Of a stretch of 64,000 nt of DNA, positions 1 to 9,800 are shown in pieces (within the stretch, counting starts at the first letter, position 1; the number at the start of each line of letters is the position of its first letter). The position numbers and the translations under genes are program-made. The DNA comes from Bacteroidota bacterium (GTDB lineage: Bacteria; Bacteroidota; Bacteroidia; 2-12-FULL-35-15): NCBI GenBank assembly GCA_947479085.1, contig CANJYB010000014.1:1-64000 (forward strand), given 5' to 3'. The notes beneath the pieces are model-generated. The model did no database searches, had not been told where the DNA came from, and saw nothing but the letters and a program-made list of their open reading frames with translations.

Positions 1-1706
1 ACTCCTGTTGCAGTACATGCTGTATTGGTTGTTGCAGACACTGCTGCTGGTGCTGCAATGGTTGGCATCACGTTATCAGTTACAGTTACCACTTGAGCAG
101 CTGTTGCTGTGTTTCCGCTTCCGTCTGTTACTGTCCAGATTACTGTTGTAGCTCCTAATGGATAAGTAGTAGAAGCATGGTCATTAGTTACAGATGCAAC
201 TGAACAGTTGTCAGCAGTTACTGGTGTTCCTAATGAAACTCCTGTTGCTGTACATGCTGTATTAGTCGTTGTACTTAATGCTGTAGGTGCTGTAATGGTT
301 GGATTTATGTTATCAGATATTACAACATTAAAGTTACAATTCACCGTGCCGCAACCATTGGTCGCAGTTAATGTTACCGATGTGGTTCCTCTATTAAATG
401 AACTACCGCTGCCTGTTCCACTTCCACTTCCTGTGGTTGCCCCACTGAAACTATAGTTTACTATTGGAGATGTTCCTGCTGTAGCAATAGTATACGAAAC
501 GGTATTGCTGCAAATACCAAAAGCAGTGTTTGATGTTTGTGTTCCGGGACAAGTAGTAAAGGTAGGAGCAATACAATTAGGGGCAAAAGTTACGCTGATG
601 GTATGAGCCGCCAGAACATTAGTAAATGTATAAGTTCCACCTGCAATGGCTCCTGCATTGGAAACACCATCTACCAACACATCCAAAATATGAAATCCTC
701 CTGAAGGGGTAATGGTATACAATTGGCTTCCTCCCAAACATATTGCCGTTGTTCCAAGCGGAGAAATGGTTCCATTGGCACCAGCAGATGAAACCACATT
801 AAATTTCGGGTTAACCAGAACCGGAACGGTTGCTGATGCAATGCATCCAATGGCATCGGTTACAGAAACAGTATAAGTTCCACTCATTGCTGTTGTCGAA
901 TTTGCAATAGAAGTATTTTGCGAACCATTTGAATAGGATAATGGCCCTGTCCATGCATACGTTAATGCTCCCGGAATTTGAGCTGTTGCGGAAGAGTTTA
1001 GCACAATGGTTTGTCCTACGCAATAAGGGCTTGTGCTGGAGGCAGAAGGAGAAACGGAAAAGGTAATAAAGCTACCCTGGTTAAGTGAAGTACAGATAGA
1101 ACTGCTTGGGTTGGTTGACAATTCATCAAACAAAGTGATGGCAGGTGTCCACACATTTGGTCCTCCGAAAATATAAGCCCCGGGATTAGGGCTAAATGCG
1201 TCAATTTCGGCATTAACGTTGAAATTCTGGGTTACTTTTATAAATTTATACCCGTTAGAACTAATTACAGGTATGGCTACTGAAGAGGCATTGGTATAAT
1301 GAAATGTTAATCTTACCGGCACGGTATGTCCACCATAAAAAACATCAAAATAAGTGGTAGTACCGCTATATACCACAACACCTGCATTCAAATTCGAGTT
1401 AGCCCCATCATACGACAAATTTGACATGCCTGCACAGGTTGAATTAGGAGGTGCAGTGTTGTATCCGTTTATCACACCTGTTATCACATCCGGATAACCG
1501 AAAGTGACACATGGAGAGGTAAATGCCTGCCAAGATGCGTTAGAGAATTGCCAGGTCTTACCACCAGACCATCCTATTGCCCTGCTATCTGATTGAGGGG
1601 AAGTAATTACTGTTCCAGAAGGAGTAGCCACTAATGTCTGAGCAAGCGAAAAAGCTGATGCCAGGCAAAGGGATAAGGAAAGCCCAAGTTGTATTATTTT
1701 TTTCAT
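1..1706 (-). CDS. Secreted multidomain surface protein with HYR-like repeats (3' part lies outside the window)
   Basis: The frame is open from an ATG at 1706 to the window edge, giving 568 visible residues; the C-terminus is missing. It begins MKKIIQLGLSLSLCLASAFSLAQ, a clear signal peptide. A secreted N-terminal domain of about 230 residues follows, then Ig-like modules (AWTGPLSYSNGSQNTS, GTYTVSVTDAIGC), then HYR-like modules near the edge with the typical sequences GATTVIWTVTDGSGN and VVTVTDN. Two HYR units repeat with a 79-residue (237-bp) period and are nearly identical in DNA. The ATG overlaps the stop codon of the upstream gene (ATGA), so the two are probably translationally coupled. 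By analogy with its neighbours the missing C-terminus probably carries a T9SS sorting domain; this is inference. The function is unknown, perhaps adhesion. Confidence 0.85.
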   Translation of the reverse strand, partial: MKKIIQLGLSLSLCLASAFSLAQTLVATPSGTVITSPQSDSRAIGWSGGKTWQFSNASWQAFTSPCVTFGYPDVITGVINGYNTAPPNSTCAGMSNLSYDGANSNLNAGVVVYSGTTTYFDVFYGGHTVPVRLTFHYTNASSVAIPVISSNGYKFIKVTQNFNVNAEIDAFSPNPGAYIFGGPNVWTPAITLFDELSTNPSSSICTSLNQGSFITFSVSPSASSTSPYCVGQTIVLNSSATAQIPGALTYAWTGPLSYSNGSQNTSIANSTTAMSGTYTVSVTDAIGCIASATVPVLVNPKFNVVSSAGANGTISPLGTTAICLGGSQLYTITPSGGFHILDVLVDGVSNAGAIAGGTYTFTNVLAAHTISVTFAPNCIAPTFTTCPGTQTSNTAFGICSNTVSYTIATAGTSPIVNYSFSGATTGSGSGTGSGSSFNRGTTSVTLTATNGCGTVNCNFNVVISDNINPTITAPTALSTTTNTACTATGVSLGTPVTADNCSVASVTNDHASTTYPLGATTVIWTVTDGSGNTATAAQVVTVTDNVMPTIAAPAAVSATTNTACTATG

Positions 1707-4348
1707 TTTGTTTTTATAAATTTACGGGTTAGTAATTGATTTTCTGTTTGAATCTTAACGATATAAACCTGCGGTGAAAGATTCGTGATATCTAAGTTTG
1801 CTTTTTGAATATTCTGAAAACTATTTTTCATTTGGAGCCTGCCAGTAATGTCAAATACTTCTATTTGAGGATTGGAAGATTGTGAAAATTCAATTGTCAA
1901 ATTTTCAGAAGCAGGGTTTGGGAAAATGTTAACTGATTCAGCAAATTGTTCATTTTCATCTATTGATACTGTTATTCCTTCAAAATAAAACGCATCTATA
2001 ATTGCAGATGAGTTACCCGGGATACCTGTTCCGTGATTTTTTTGAATAGAAACTGAAATACTTGCACTGTCCGGGGTATTAAAACCAAAATAATTGATAG
2101 GCACATTAAACAAAGTATAAGCCGAGGTTGAATCATTATCCTGAAACTGCCCCCAACCTATAGGGCTTCCATGATAAAACATTGTAATATTAATATTTAT
2201 GGTATCGTTAGCATCAGGGAAATATTTATAATAGCCCTTTAAAGAAGAATAACGGAATGCTACTGGAAAATCCGGTAGCGGAGGTCCGTTGGTTTGGCTT
2301 GTATGCAAATAAGCAAAGTTACCAGATGCAATATTGTTCCTTAACTCCAGTGCATAGCTGCCGGAATAAGCATCTGTTGTTCTGGTTACAAAAGAACTAT
2401 CCGTTGCATTATTATTATTATCATCCTGCGAATACCATGAAACTGCTTGGTTACGGTTAACTATATTCCATAGTTCCATGTCGTTGTTGGGTAACTGGCT
2501 GTTAGCGCCAATAAAAGTTACATTATCCAATGTTATTTCGCTTAACGCTGATATTGTTCCACCAAAATAATTAGTACTTAAAAATAATAACATCAACGAG
2601 TCTGGTGTATCTGTGGTTGAATAATTAACAGGTATTTTTATTTGTTGAAAAACTCCTCCACTCGACCCACTAATATGGTATAATGTATTTGATATAAAGT
2701 TACCATTGTATTTGAAATTCATCATAACCAGCGCGGAATCATTTACGTCAATATCATATTTAGCATAAAACATAAGGGTATCGGGTCTTCCCCCACTGTA
2801 GGGGAGCGGCAAAATATCTGGACCATTACCACCGCTATTGTTGGCCACATTTGCATATACTATTGCACCGGGTGCCTGATTATTTATTGCTTTTGCTTTT
2901 GCGGCAAAACTTCCGTCATAAGATGATACACGCTGTATTTGTCCTGCTGTTGTCCAGTTTTGAAGCACATCATAACTGAAACTATTCCATTGTTCAAAGT
3001 CAAAGTTGGGGCCAGTTGCCGCATTGGTAACAAATATAAACACAGAGCTGTAACCCGCGCCTGATGTGTTATTGGCTTTTATTCTTCCGTAGTAAACTGT
3101 ACCCGGCAATAGCCCTGTTAAAGATAAACTTACCGGAACGCCATTAGCATTAACCGTTGAAGGTGTCATAGGTAAAGTAATACCCAACATAGGGGTAGTT
3201 CCATATTCAAAATCCACACTCGCAGGCAAACTATTGGCATTTACTATTCCGTTTATTTGAACAGAATTCGAATTAATAACCGTAAAAGGATTAGGAATTG
3301 CAATTGTTGGAGGATTAATGGTGGTATCTCTATATATCAGCGTTTTTCCAAACTGCCCACAAGCAACGCCAAAACCACGGTTAAGGAAATTAATATCATA
3401 AATGTCATAACTGTCATTCCCTGCAATATTCAGCCTTGTCCAAGTAATACCCTGATCATTGGTAAACTTTATTACACCATCATCACCAGCTGTGTACCCT
3501 TCGGTAGCACTGTAAAAACAAACAGTTCTAAGCATTGAAGCAATGCTATCTACCTCTATGTTCCAGTTTTGCCCTCCATCAGTAGTTTTAATAATTGTTT
3601 GTATCGAGTCATTTGCTGTGTTACCTCCCACCACTATACCCGTATTTGCATCAAAAAAATGTACTCCCGAAAATTCTCTTGAAGTTAAATTTCCCGTTAC
3701 TGCAGATGTTGTCCAGGTTGTTCCCCCATCATTGGTTATCAATATTTTTCCCTTATCACCTACCGCAATACCATTATTGGTATCGATAAACATAACATCT
3801 TCCAGCATGGAACCTAAGTTATCGGTAATTACAGTCCAGTTATTACCGCCATCCGTTGTTTTAAGTATGGTTTGTATGGAGTCGTTTGTCTTATTTCCCC
3901 CAACTGCAATACCATTCAGCGCATCTGTAAAATAAACACCATAATAATTTCTGGCAGAATCATTCCCTGTCAGAGGTTGATTTGTCCATGAATGTCCTGC
4001 ATCAGTGGTCTTGAATATTCTGCCCGCATTACCCACCGCATAACCAATTAATGAAGTTGGAAAATGAACGTCATTTATCATGGCGTTTACAAAGTCTAGT
4101 CTGATGTCCCAGGTAGTTGCCGTATCGTCTGATAAATGTATGGTGGTAATGGCATCATTAAATAACCAGCCGCCCACAGAAACAATACGACCTGTATTTA
4201 ATATTTGAGAGGCATTATGATGACGAAAAGCAGGGCCAAATCCTTTGCTGGTCCAATAAGATCCCTGAGATAATCCATTAACAGTTATAACTAATTGGAT
4301 TAAAAAAGGTAAATAATATAAAATGTTCTTTTTGTTTTTTCCTGACAT
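1703..4348 (-). CDS. Secreted YCF48/BNR-like repeat protein with T9SS sorting domain
   Basis: This 881-residue protein has an N-terminal hydrophobic export segment (about residues 8-27). Residues about 85-330 carry repeats of the YCF48/BNR-like beta-propeller type (AVGNAGRIFKTTDAGHSW, ILKTTDGGNNWT, GIAVGDKGKILITNDGGTTW). A fibronectin III-like module follows (about 345-440). Next come two related jelly-roll-like domains opening NFDFEQWN and NNDMELWN. The C-terminus (about 805-881) is a T9SS type A sorting domain with NIFPNPASENL and ending LLTRKFIKTK. The start is the only Met able to give a signal peptide. A TATCTTTG box lies only four bases upstream of the ATG, which suggests a leaderless mRNA. 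The stop overlaps the start of the next gene. It is probably displayed at the cell surface or released; substrate unknown. Confidence 0.88.
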   Translation of the reverse strand: MSGKNKKNILYYLPFLIQLVITVNGLSQGSYWTSKGFGPAFRHHNASQILNTGRIVSVGGWLFNDAITTIHLSDDTATTWDIRLDFVNAMINDVHFPTSLIGYAVGNAGRIFKTTDAGHSWTNQPLTGNDSARNYYGVYFTDALNGIAVGGNKTNDSIQTILKTTDGGNNWTVITDNLGSMLEDVMFIDTNNGIAVGDKGKILITNDGGTTWTTSAVTGNLTSREFSGVHFFDANTGIVVGGNTANDSIQTIIKTTDGGQNWNIEVDSIASMLRTVCFYSATEGYTAGDDGVIKFTNDQGITWTRLNIAGNDSYDIYDINFLNRGFGVACGQFGKTLIYRDTTINPPTIAIPNPFTVINSNSVQINGIVNANSLPASVDFEYGTTPMLGITLPMTPSTVNANGVPVSLSLTGLLPGTVYYGRIKANNTSGAGYSSVFIFVTNAATGPNFDFEQWNSFSYDVLQNWTTAGQIQRVSSYDGSFAAKAKAINNQAPGAIVYANVANNSGGNGPDILPLPYSGGRPDTLMFYAKYDIDVNDSALVMMNFKYNGNFISNTLYHISGSSGGVFQQIKIPVNYSTTDTPDSLMLLFLSTNYFGGTISALSEITLDNVTFIGANSQLPNNDMELWNIVNRNQAVSWYSQDDNNNNATDSSFVTRTTDAYSGSYALELRNNIASGNFAYLHTSQTNGPPLPDFPVAFRYSSLKGYYKYFPDANDTININITMFYHGSPIGWGQFQDNDSTSAYTLFNVPINYFGFNTPDSASISVSIQKNHGTGIPGNSSAIIDAFYFEGITVSIDENEQFAESVNIFPNPASENLTIEFSQSSNPQIEVFDITGRLQMKNSFQNIQKANLDITNLSPQVYIVKIQTENQLLTRKFIKTK

Positions 4349-4352
4349 GTTG

Positions 4353-4360
4353 CAAAGATA
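4353..4360 (-). promoter_or_regulatory. Bacteroidota -7 element for the YCF48-repeat gene
   Basis: TATCTTTG matches the Bacteroidota TAnnTTTG -7 consensus and is followed by CAAC and then the ATG. No clear -33 TTG was found. If used, transcription would start at or next to the start codon. Confidence 0.5.
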
Positions 4361-4374
4361 TTAAAAATTTTAAA

Positions 4375-4404
4375 TTGAGGCATTACATTATAGTGTTATA
4401 TTTG
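4375..4404 (+). promoter_or_regulatory. Bacteroidota sigma-70 promoter (TTG, 19 bp, TATATTTG)
   Basis: TTG at 4375-4377 is separated by 19 bases from TATATTTG at 4397-4404, matching the -33/-7 layout known for this phylum. The next ATG is at 4431, leaving a leader of about 20 bases. The same spacing recurs upstream of porU. Confidence 0.65.
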
Positions 4405-4430
4405 CGCAAATCAATAAAATAAATTAATCT

Positions 4431-6053
4431 ATGAAATTAAAAATTATTACCATCTTAACATTTATTACTGGCATCACATTTAATGGGAATGCTCAACTTC
4501 GTTTTCAAAAAACTATTGACTGTACAGGCAATGAATTTGGAAACATGTTTCAATCTTACAATGGTAACCTTTCTATTGTAGGAACTACCGATGCAACAGC
4601 AGGTAACGGAAACGACATTTTATTAATGACAACCGATTTAACGGGAACTGCATCTTCTAACTTATATGTAGGAGGTTTAGGAACTGAATTTGGAACAGCA
4701 ATGTACATTGCTAATACGACAGGAGAAACCACCATTGTTGGGCGTTCTAATGGTTTTTCTACAGCTCCGCCAAATGTTCAGGATGTATTTGCGGCTCGTT
4801 TGAACAGTTCCGGAATGCCTGTTTTTGCTAAGGTATTTGGTACAGACAGTATTGACTATGTGACCACCGTAAAAGAAGCAAATGATGGCGGAATCATTAT
4901 GGCAGGTAGAGTAAAAAACAATGACAGACTGGATGGTCTGGTAATTAAAATGGATGCTACCGGAACCATACAATGGTCAAAAAATGTTGGAACACCTTAT
5001 GCAAATGAAGTAATTTATGATGTAAAATCACTTGGAACCAACACAGGATATTTAGTAGCTGGTTATTCAGGTGTAAATACTATCGGATTAAATGATGCAA
5101 CCTTTTCTTTGCTTGCAAATGCCGATGGAGCTATGCAAGGTACATTTGTATTTGGTGGTGCTGGAGATGATGATGCACGCATGATTATTGACGGAGCGCA
5201 GGGGAAATTTTATATTGCCGGAAACACCCGTTCTTTTGGAGCTGGTTTAGGTGATATTTTTCTTGCCCGTTTTGATGTTAGCAATTTTCCTCCTACTTTG
5301 GATTGGATGAAAACATACGGTGGAGCTGGTGAAGATGCTTTTACATCGGCAGTAAGTAATGGAAATGGTGGTATAGTTATTACAGGTATTACTACTTCAT
5401 TTGGTACAGGAGGAGATGCACTAGCTTTTAAAGTGGATACTGCAGGGACATTGCTTTGGTCAAAAAACTATGGTGGCACATCTAATGATGCATTCCAAAG
5501 CATTATCAGCGATGGTGGCACAGGTTACACTGTGCTTGGGTACTCAAATTCGTATGGTGCCAATAATGATGTATGGATAGTAAATATGGATAGTACAGGC
5601 TCTACAGGATGTAATGAATCAGTTGCTGCTTTGGTATCTGGAACTCAAGCTGCCACTTACATTACCCCTCCTAATATGCCAACACTCGATTTCACATCAA
5701 ACGATATTGTATTGACAGACAGAGTAGCTAATTTTTCTCCTTCTTCTAATGTTACTTCTGAAAATGCTTTATGTACCACCGTTTCTGTAAATGATGCTGT
5801 GAACTCGAAAACAATTGCAGTATATCCCAATCCTTCTGCCGATATGGTAAATATTAATTTGGGAGAAAATGCTGCAGATGTAAAATCCATATCGGTATAT
5901 AATTATCTTGGTTCAAAAGTATTTGAAACAGCTACAGACGTAAACAAATCTGTTTATTCTGTTAATGTTTCCAATCTTGCAGCAGGGCTTTATACTTTGA
6001 TGGTAACTACCAATCATAAGCCATTAACTTTAAAAATTTCTGTAACAAAATAA
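4431..6053 (+). CDS. Secreted beta-propeller-like (SBBP-type) protein with T9SS sorting domain
   Basis: This 540-residue protein starts with a signal peptide (MKLKIITILTFITGITFNGNAQ). Residues about 30-420 hold repeats of about 50 residues with the pattern GGxGDDxxxxxxxxxxGxxxxAGxTxSFGxGxxDxxLxxxD, for example FGGAGDDDARMIIDG and YGGAGEDAFTSAVSNG; these resemble SBBP beta-propeller blades. The last 75 residues form a T9SS type A sorting domain (AVYPNPSADMVNINLG ... GLYTLMVTTNHKPLTLKISVTK). It is a single-gene unit: it has its own promoter upstream and a strong hairpin terminator 35 bases past the stop. Likely surface-exposed or secreted; ligand unknown. Confidence 0.88.
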   Translation: MKLKIITILTFITGITFNGNAQLRFQKTIDCTGNEFGNMFQSYNGNLSIVGTTDATAGNGNDILLMTTDLTGTASSNLYVGGLGTEFGTAMYIANTTGETTIVGRSNGFSTAPPNVQDVFAARLNSSGMPVFAKVFGTDSIDYVTTVKEANDGGIIMAGRVKNNDRLDGLVIKMDATGTIQWSKNVGTPYANEVIYDVKSLGTNTGYLVAGYSGVNTIGLNDATFSLLANADGAMQGTFVFGGAGDDDARMIIDGAQGKFYIAGNTRSFGAGLGDIFLARFDVSNFPPTLDWMKTYGGAGEDAFTSAVSNGNGGIVITGITTSFGTGGDALAFKVDTAGTLLWSKNYGGTSNDAFQSIISDGGTGYTVLGYSNSYGANNDVWIVNMDSTGSTGCNESVAALVSGTQAATYITPPNMPTLDFTSNDIVLTDRVANFSPSSNVTSENALCTTVSVNDAVNSKTIAVYPNPSADMVNINLGENAADVKSISVYNYLGSKVFETATDVNKSVYSVNVSNLAAGLYTLMVTTNHKPLTLKISVTK

Positions 6054-6087
6054 AGCCAGGCTTTAAGACTTCTTTTTGTTCCTTAAT

Positions 6088-6123
6088 AAAGAGCTCCTTT
6101 TTCAACAGAAAAAGGAGCTCTTT
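6088..6123 (+). terminator. Intrinsic terminator
   Basis: A 16-bp perfect stem (AAAGAGCTCCTTTTTC / GAAAAAGGAGCTCTTT) with loop AACA lies 35 bases after the stop of the SBBP-type gene, followed by TTTTAC. Confidence 0.85.
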
Positions 6124-6356
6124 TACTTTAGAGAATCTATTAATAAAAAGAAAAAATATCTGTTAACTAAATCTTCGTTCTTTGGTACCGGTGTAAAAAA
6201 CAATCTGCATTTTTTTAGTGCATGTAGCTTTTTTTTAATAAAAAAATGGCCTAAATTCTTTTCATTTTTCCGGGCGGTTTTTCTGTTCATTAAAGTCTGC
6301 TTTTTTATTCTTTTTTTGTTTGATTCATTTGAAGAATAAAGCCAGATTTTACTCGC

Positions 6357-6558
6357 TTGCTATATAACTAACTTAGTTTTCTATGCTATTCACTTAGTTT
6401 GTTACACAACTAACTTAGTTTGCTATACAGCTAACTTAGTTTGCTATGCTACTGGCTTAGTTTGCTATGCAACTAACTTAGTTTGCTACACTACTAACTT
6501 AGTTTGTTATACTACAAACTTAGTTTGCTATGCTACTAACTTAGTTTGCTGTATAGCT
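6357..6558. repeat. Tandem 21-bp array A (nine full units)
   Basis: The core CTTAGTTTGCTAT recurs at 6372, 6393, 6414, 6435, 6456, 6477, 6498, 6519 and 6540, exactly 21 bases apart with no indel. Each unit contains the dyad AACT-T-AGTT. The remaining 6-8 positions vary between units (ACAGCT, GCTACT, GCAACT, ACTACT). One of six frames is open (heptad NLVCYAT) but has no start codon; the other frames are stopped in every unit. It sits between two convergent genes. Confidence 0.95.
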
Positions 6559-6707
6559 TCCCTGAGAAATCAACAGTGTCTTACAAACAAGATTTTTTTT
6601 AAAACGCTAAAAGTATTGATATTATTAACTCACAGGGGTTATTGAAAAAACAAAAAAAATATTTTACATAAAAAACACAATAAATTTCGATTTATCGCGT
6701 TATCTCA

Positions 6708-6740
6708 TTGGCAGAGTTTGAAAACTCTGTTTTCTGCCAA
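6708..6740. repeat. Nested palindrome, REP-like
   Basis: Outer arms TTGGCAGA (6708-6715) and TCTGCCAA (6733-6740) overlap an inner hairpin CAGAGTTT-GA-AAACTCTG (6712-6729). There is no T-run for termination, so an intergenic repeat element is more likely than a terminator. Confidence 0.75.
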
Positions 6741-6783
6741 CGAAAAAAACAATAAACAGGGTAACTATAAAACTAAATAAACC

Positions 6784-6831
6784 ATGAAAACAAAAAAAAT
6801 TATGGTGTTGTTTCACAATAGTAATAAATAA
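6784..6831 (+). pseudogene. Possible stub of a secreted-protein gene (15 codons)
   Basis: ATG at 6784 opens a 15-codon frame, MKTKKIMVLFHNSNK, in an AT-rich context like that ahead of the signal peptides in neighbouring secreted genes. It stops just before the 6834-6864 hairpin. It could be the decayed 5' end of a lost gene, a leader peptide or chance. Low confidence. Confidence 0.2.
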
Positions 6832-6833
6832 AA

Positions 6834-6864
6834 AAAGCCGGCAGGAATAATTCCTGCCGGCTTT
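6834..6864 (-). terminator. Intrinsic terminator of the large Ig-like repeat gene
   Basis: A 14-bp perfect stem (AAAGCCGGCAGGAA / TTCCTGCCGGCTTT) with loop TAA lies 18 bases past the minus-strand stop, followed on that strand by a T-run. Confidence 0.88.
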
Positions 6865-6882
6865 TCTAATAATTAAACTAAA

Positions 6883-9800
6883 CTATTTCACCATTGTTTT
6901 TGTAACAACAGTATGGTTTGATAAATCAGTTAATCTAACCATAAACACTCCGTTTTTCAAATCCGAAACATTTGTTTTTACAGTGGTAACACCAGCTGCA
7001 ACAAAATATTTCTGACTGATAACTTCAGCACCTAACAGGTTATAAACTTGTACCAATATATCTTTATCTACATCAGCCGTAACATCAATGTTAAGGAAAT
7101 CAGTAGCAGGATTTGGATAAATTCCGGAGAATGTATTTGTTCCGTCAGTCTCTGTATTATCCATTGATATTGGACTTGCACAGGTAGTAAGTGCAGCCGA
7201 TGAACGGTAAAGAGAAGTTCCGCAACCATTCACTGAAGCTACTTTTACCAATGAACCTGTAGGAGTGTTAACTGCAAACAGAACAGATATAGCATTGGTT
7301 CCAGAGCCTGAAACAATAGATGCACCAGCAGGAACTGTCCAGATATAAGAGGTAGCTCCGTTAATAGCAGCTATAGAATAGCTAACCGGGATACTTCCCG
7401 CTACCTCAGTACAGATAGAAGTTGAACCTGTAATGGTACTTGGCATTGCAGCCAATTTGGTTAATGCTAATGTTTTTGCAGCACTTGTAATACAAGTTCC
7501 AACAGATGCAACAGTAATTGATCCGGTCACAAAGTTAGAAGCAAAAGAAACAGTAACACTGGTAGTTCCTTGTCCGCTCACTAAAGTAGCGTTTGCCGGA
7601 ACAGTCCAGAAATAAGATAATGCACCTGTAACAGGAGCAATACTATAAGTATTTGGTGTTGCACTTTGAATAGCAGGGCAAACTACAGTAGTACCTGTAA
7701 TAGTTCCCGGAACCGGAGGACCAGCAACCACAGTTACACTTTTTGCAGCTGATAAAGAACAATTGTTAGAGTTTTTACAAGTGATAGCACCTGTTACATA
7801 ATTAGACGGAAACTGAACCACTATACTTGTTGTTCCTTGTCCGCTAACAATGGTAGCACCTGTTGGTACAGTCCATACATAACTTAAAGCAGCAGCGTTA
7901 GCGGCCACACTATAAGTATAAGTATTTGCCAAACAAAGGTCTGATAACTGACCAGTGATAGCAGTTGGAGCTGCAACAGCTGTTCTGGTAAGAGCAAGCG
8001 TTTTTGCAAGTGATGAACCACAACCTGAATTTCCTACCACTGTAATGTTACCTACAGCTGCTGTGCTATATGCTAATAAATGACAATCAACAGTTATAGA
8101 AGTTGTTCCTTGTCCGGATAATAAAGTAATTCCGGCAGGTACAGTCCATGTATAAGATAATGCAGTTGCAACAGGAGCTATAGAATAAGTAAGTGGAGTA
8201 GTTGTTCCAACATAGTTACAAACAGCAGCAGTACCGGTAATAACTCCCGGAGTTGTTGGTATTGTTCTGGTAATAGCCAATGTTTTTGCAACACCTGCAC
8301 CGCAGCCAGCAACTGCCGCTACCGTAATATTTCCTAATGCACCTGAACCAGATACACTATGATAATCAACCACAAGGCTTGTAGTTCCTTGTCCTGAAAG
8401 AATAGTAACACCTGCAGGTACAGTCCATAAATAAGAAGTAGCACCTGTAACAGTAGCAGCAGTATAAGTTAATGGAGTAGTAGTTCCTACATAAGCACAA
8501 ACAGCAGCTGTTCCTGTTAGTGTTAATGGAGTTGCAGGAAGAGTACTTGTAATGGCTAATGTTTTAGCAATACCTGCGCCACAACCGGAAACCGCTTGTA
8601 CAGTGATATTACCTAAAGCTCCTGAACCTGTTACACTATGAAAATCAACCACAAGACTTGCAGTTCCTTGTCCCGAAACAATTGTAACACCCGCTGGTAC
8701 TGTCCAAAGGTAAGATGAAGCACCTGCAACGCTTGAAGAAGTGTAAGTTAAAGGAGTTGTTGTTCCAACATAAGCACAAACTGCAGCAGTACCTGTTAAG
8801 GTAGTTGGAGTAGTAGGAAGTGTAGAAGAAATAGCATACGTTTTAGGAAGACTGGTACAACCTGCAGCAGAAACTGCAACTACAGAAATATTTCCAAGTG
8901 CCTGTGTTCCTGTTGCTGTGTTAAGAAAATTAACGTTTAAGCTGGTAGTTCCTTGTCCCGAAACAATGGTAACACCTGCAGGTACCGTCCATACATAAGA
9001 AGATGCTCCTGCAACAGCAGTAAAGTGATAATTAACCGAAGTGGATGTACCTACGTAAGCACAAACCGCAGCAGTTCCAGTAATAATTCCTGGGGTTGCC
9101 ATCGTTACAGTAACAGTCACTGTAGAAACTGCAGTATTAGAACATCCATTTGTAGAACCTGTAACGGTATAAGTAGAAGTTGCGGTTGGTGTAACACTAA
9201 CAGCAGCTGTAGTAGCACTTGTAGACCACAAATAAGAAGTAGCTCCTGAAGCAGTTAAGGTAGCTGAAGTACCTGCACAAATTGCAGGAGAGTTAACTGT
9301 AATAGTTGGTGTAGCATTTACTGTTACAACGATAGCTGCTCTTGGGCTTAAAGAAGAACCTTTAAATTGAGAAACATAATAAGTCGTTGTACCTGCAGTA
9401 GCAGTAGATGGAGTTGGAGCCGTTAAGCTGCCTGTTCCGCCTGTAGCTGTGGTATACCATCTTAAAGTATCTCCGCTTATTGCAGTTGCTGTTAATGGAG
9501 ATGCAGTAGCACCTACACAATAAGAAACATTAGATACCGTTGGAGGTGCAATGTAACTATCGAAAGTTAAACTTGGCAACATGATTTCTGTTCCGGTAGG
9601 ATTTGATGATACATAATTCTGATATTGACCAGAAACTCCAGTTCCAACTTGTATGTTCAAGTTAAAATGAAAATTACCATTAGTAGTAAACTGTCCAATC
9701 AAAACTCTGTTTGTTGAAGTAGGACCAGTAGAACCATTCAATGAAGCAATAGAACCATTCGATGTTGTAAAGGAGTTACCAGCATTGCTTGTTGCATCAA

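Larger units (their letters stand above)
6054..6882. other. Gene-free stretch between convergent genes
   Basis: These 829 bases hold two hairpin terminators (6088-6123, 6834-6864), a T-rich segment without a credible gene (6130-6340), a tandem 21-bp array (6357-6558), a nested palindrome (6708-6740) and a 15-codon reading frame (6784-6831) that looks like the beginning of a secreted-protein gene. Confidence 0.8.

Noticed and set aside
208-456. 82-codon plus-strand frame at the window start
   Set aside because: Shadow of the minus-strand HYR-repeat gene, which is open over the whole 1706 bases with a signal peptide and domain motifs.
6076-6339. 87-codon plus-strand reading frame
   Set aside because: It runs through the terminator hairpin at 6088-6123 and consists of Phe/Lys-rich low-complexity sequence from T-rich DNA; no promoter or motif.
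6357-6558. CRISPR array
   Set aside because: Units are only 21 bp, with no unique spacers of 30-40 bp and no cas genes nearby. The same applies to arrays B and C.
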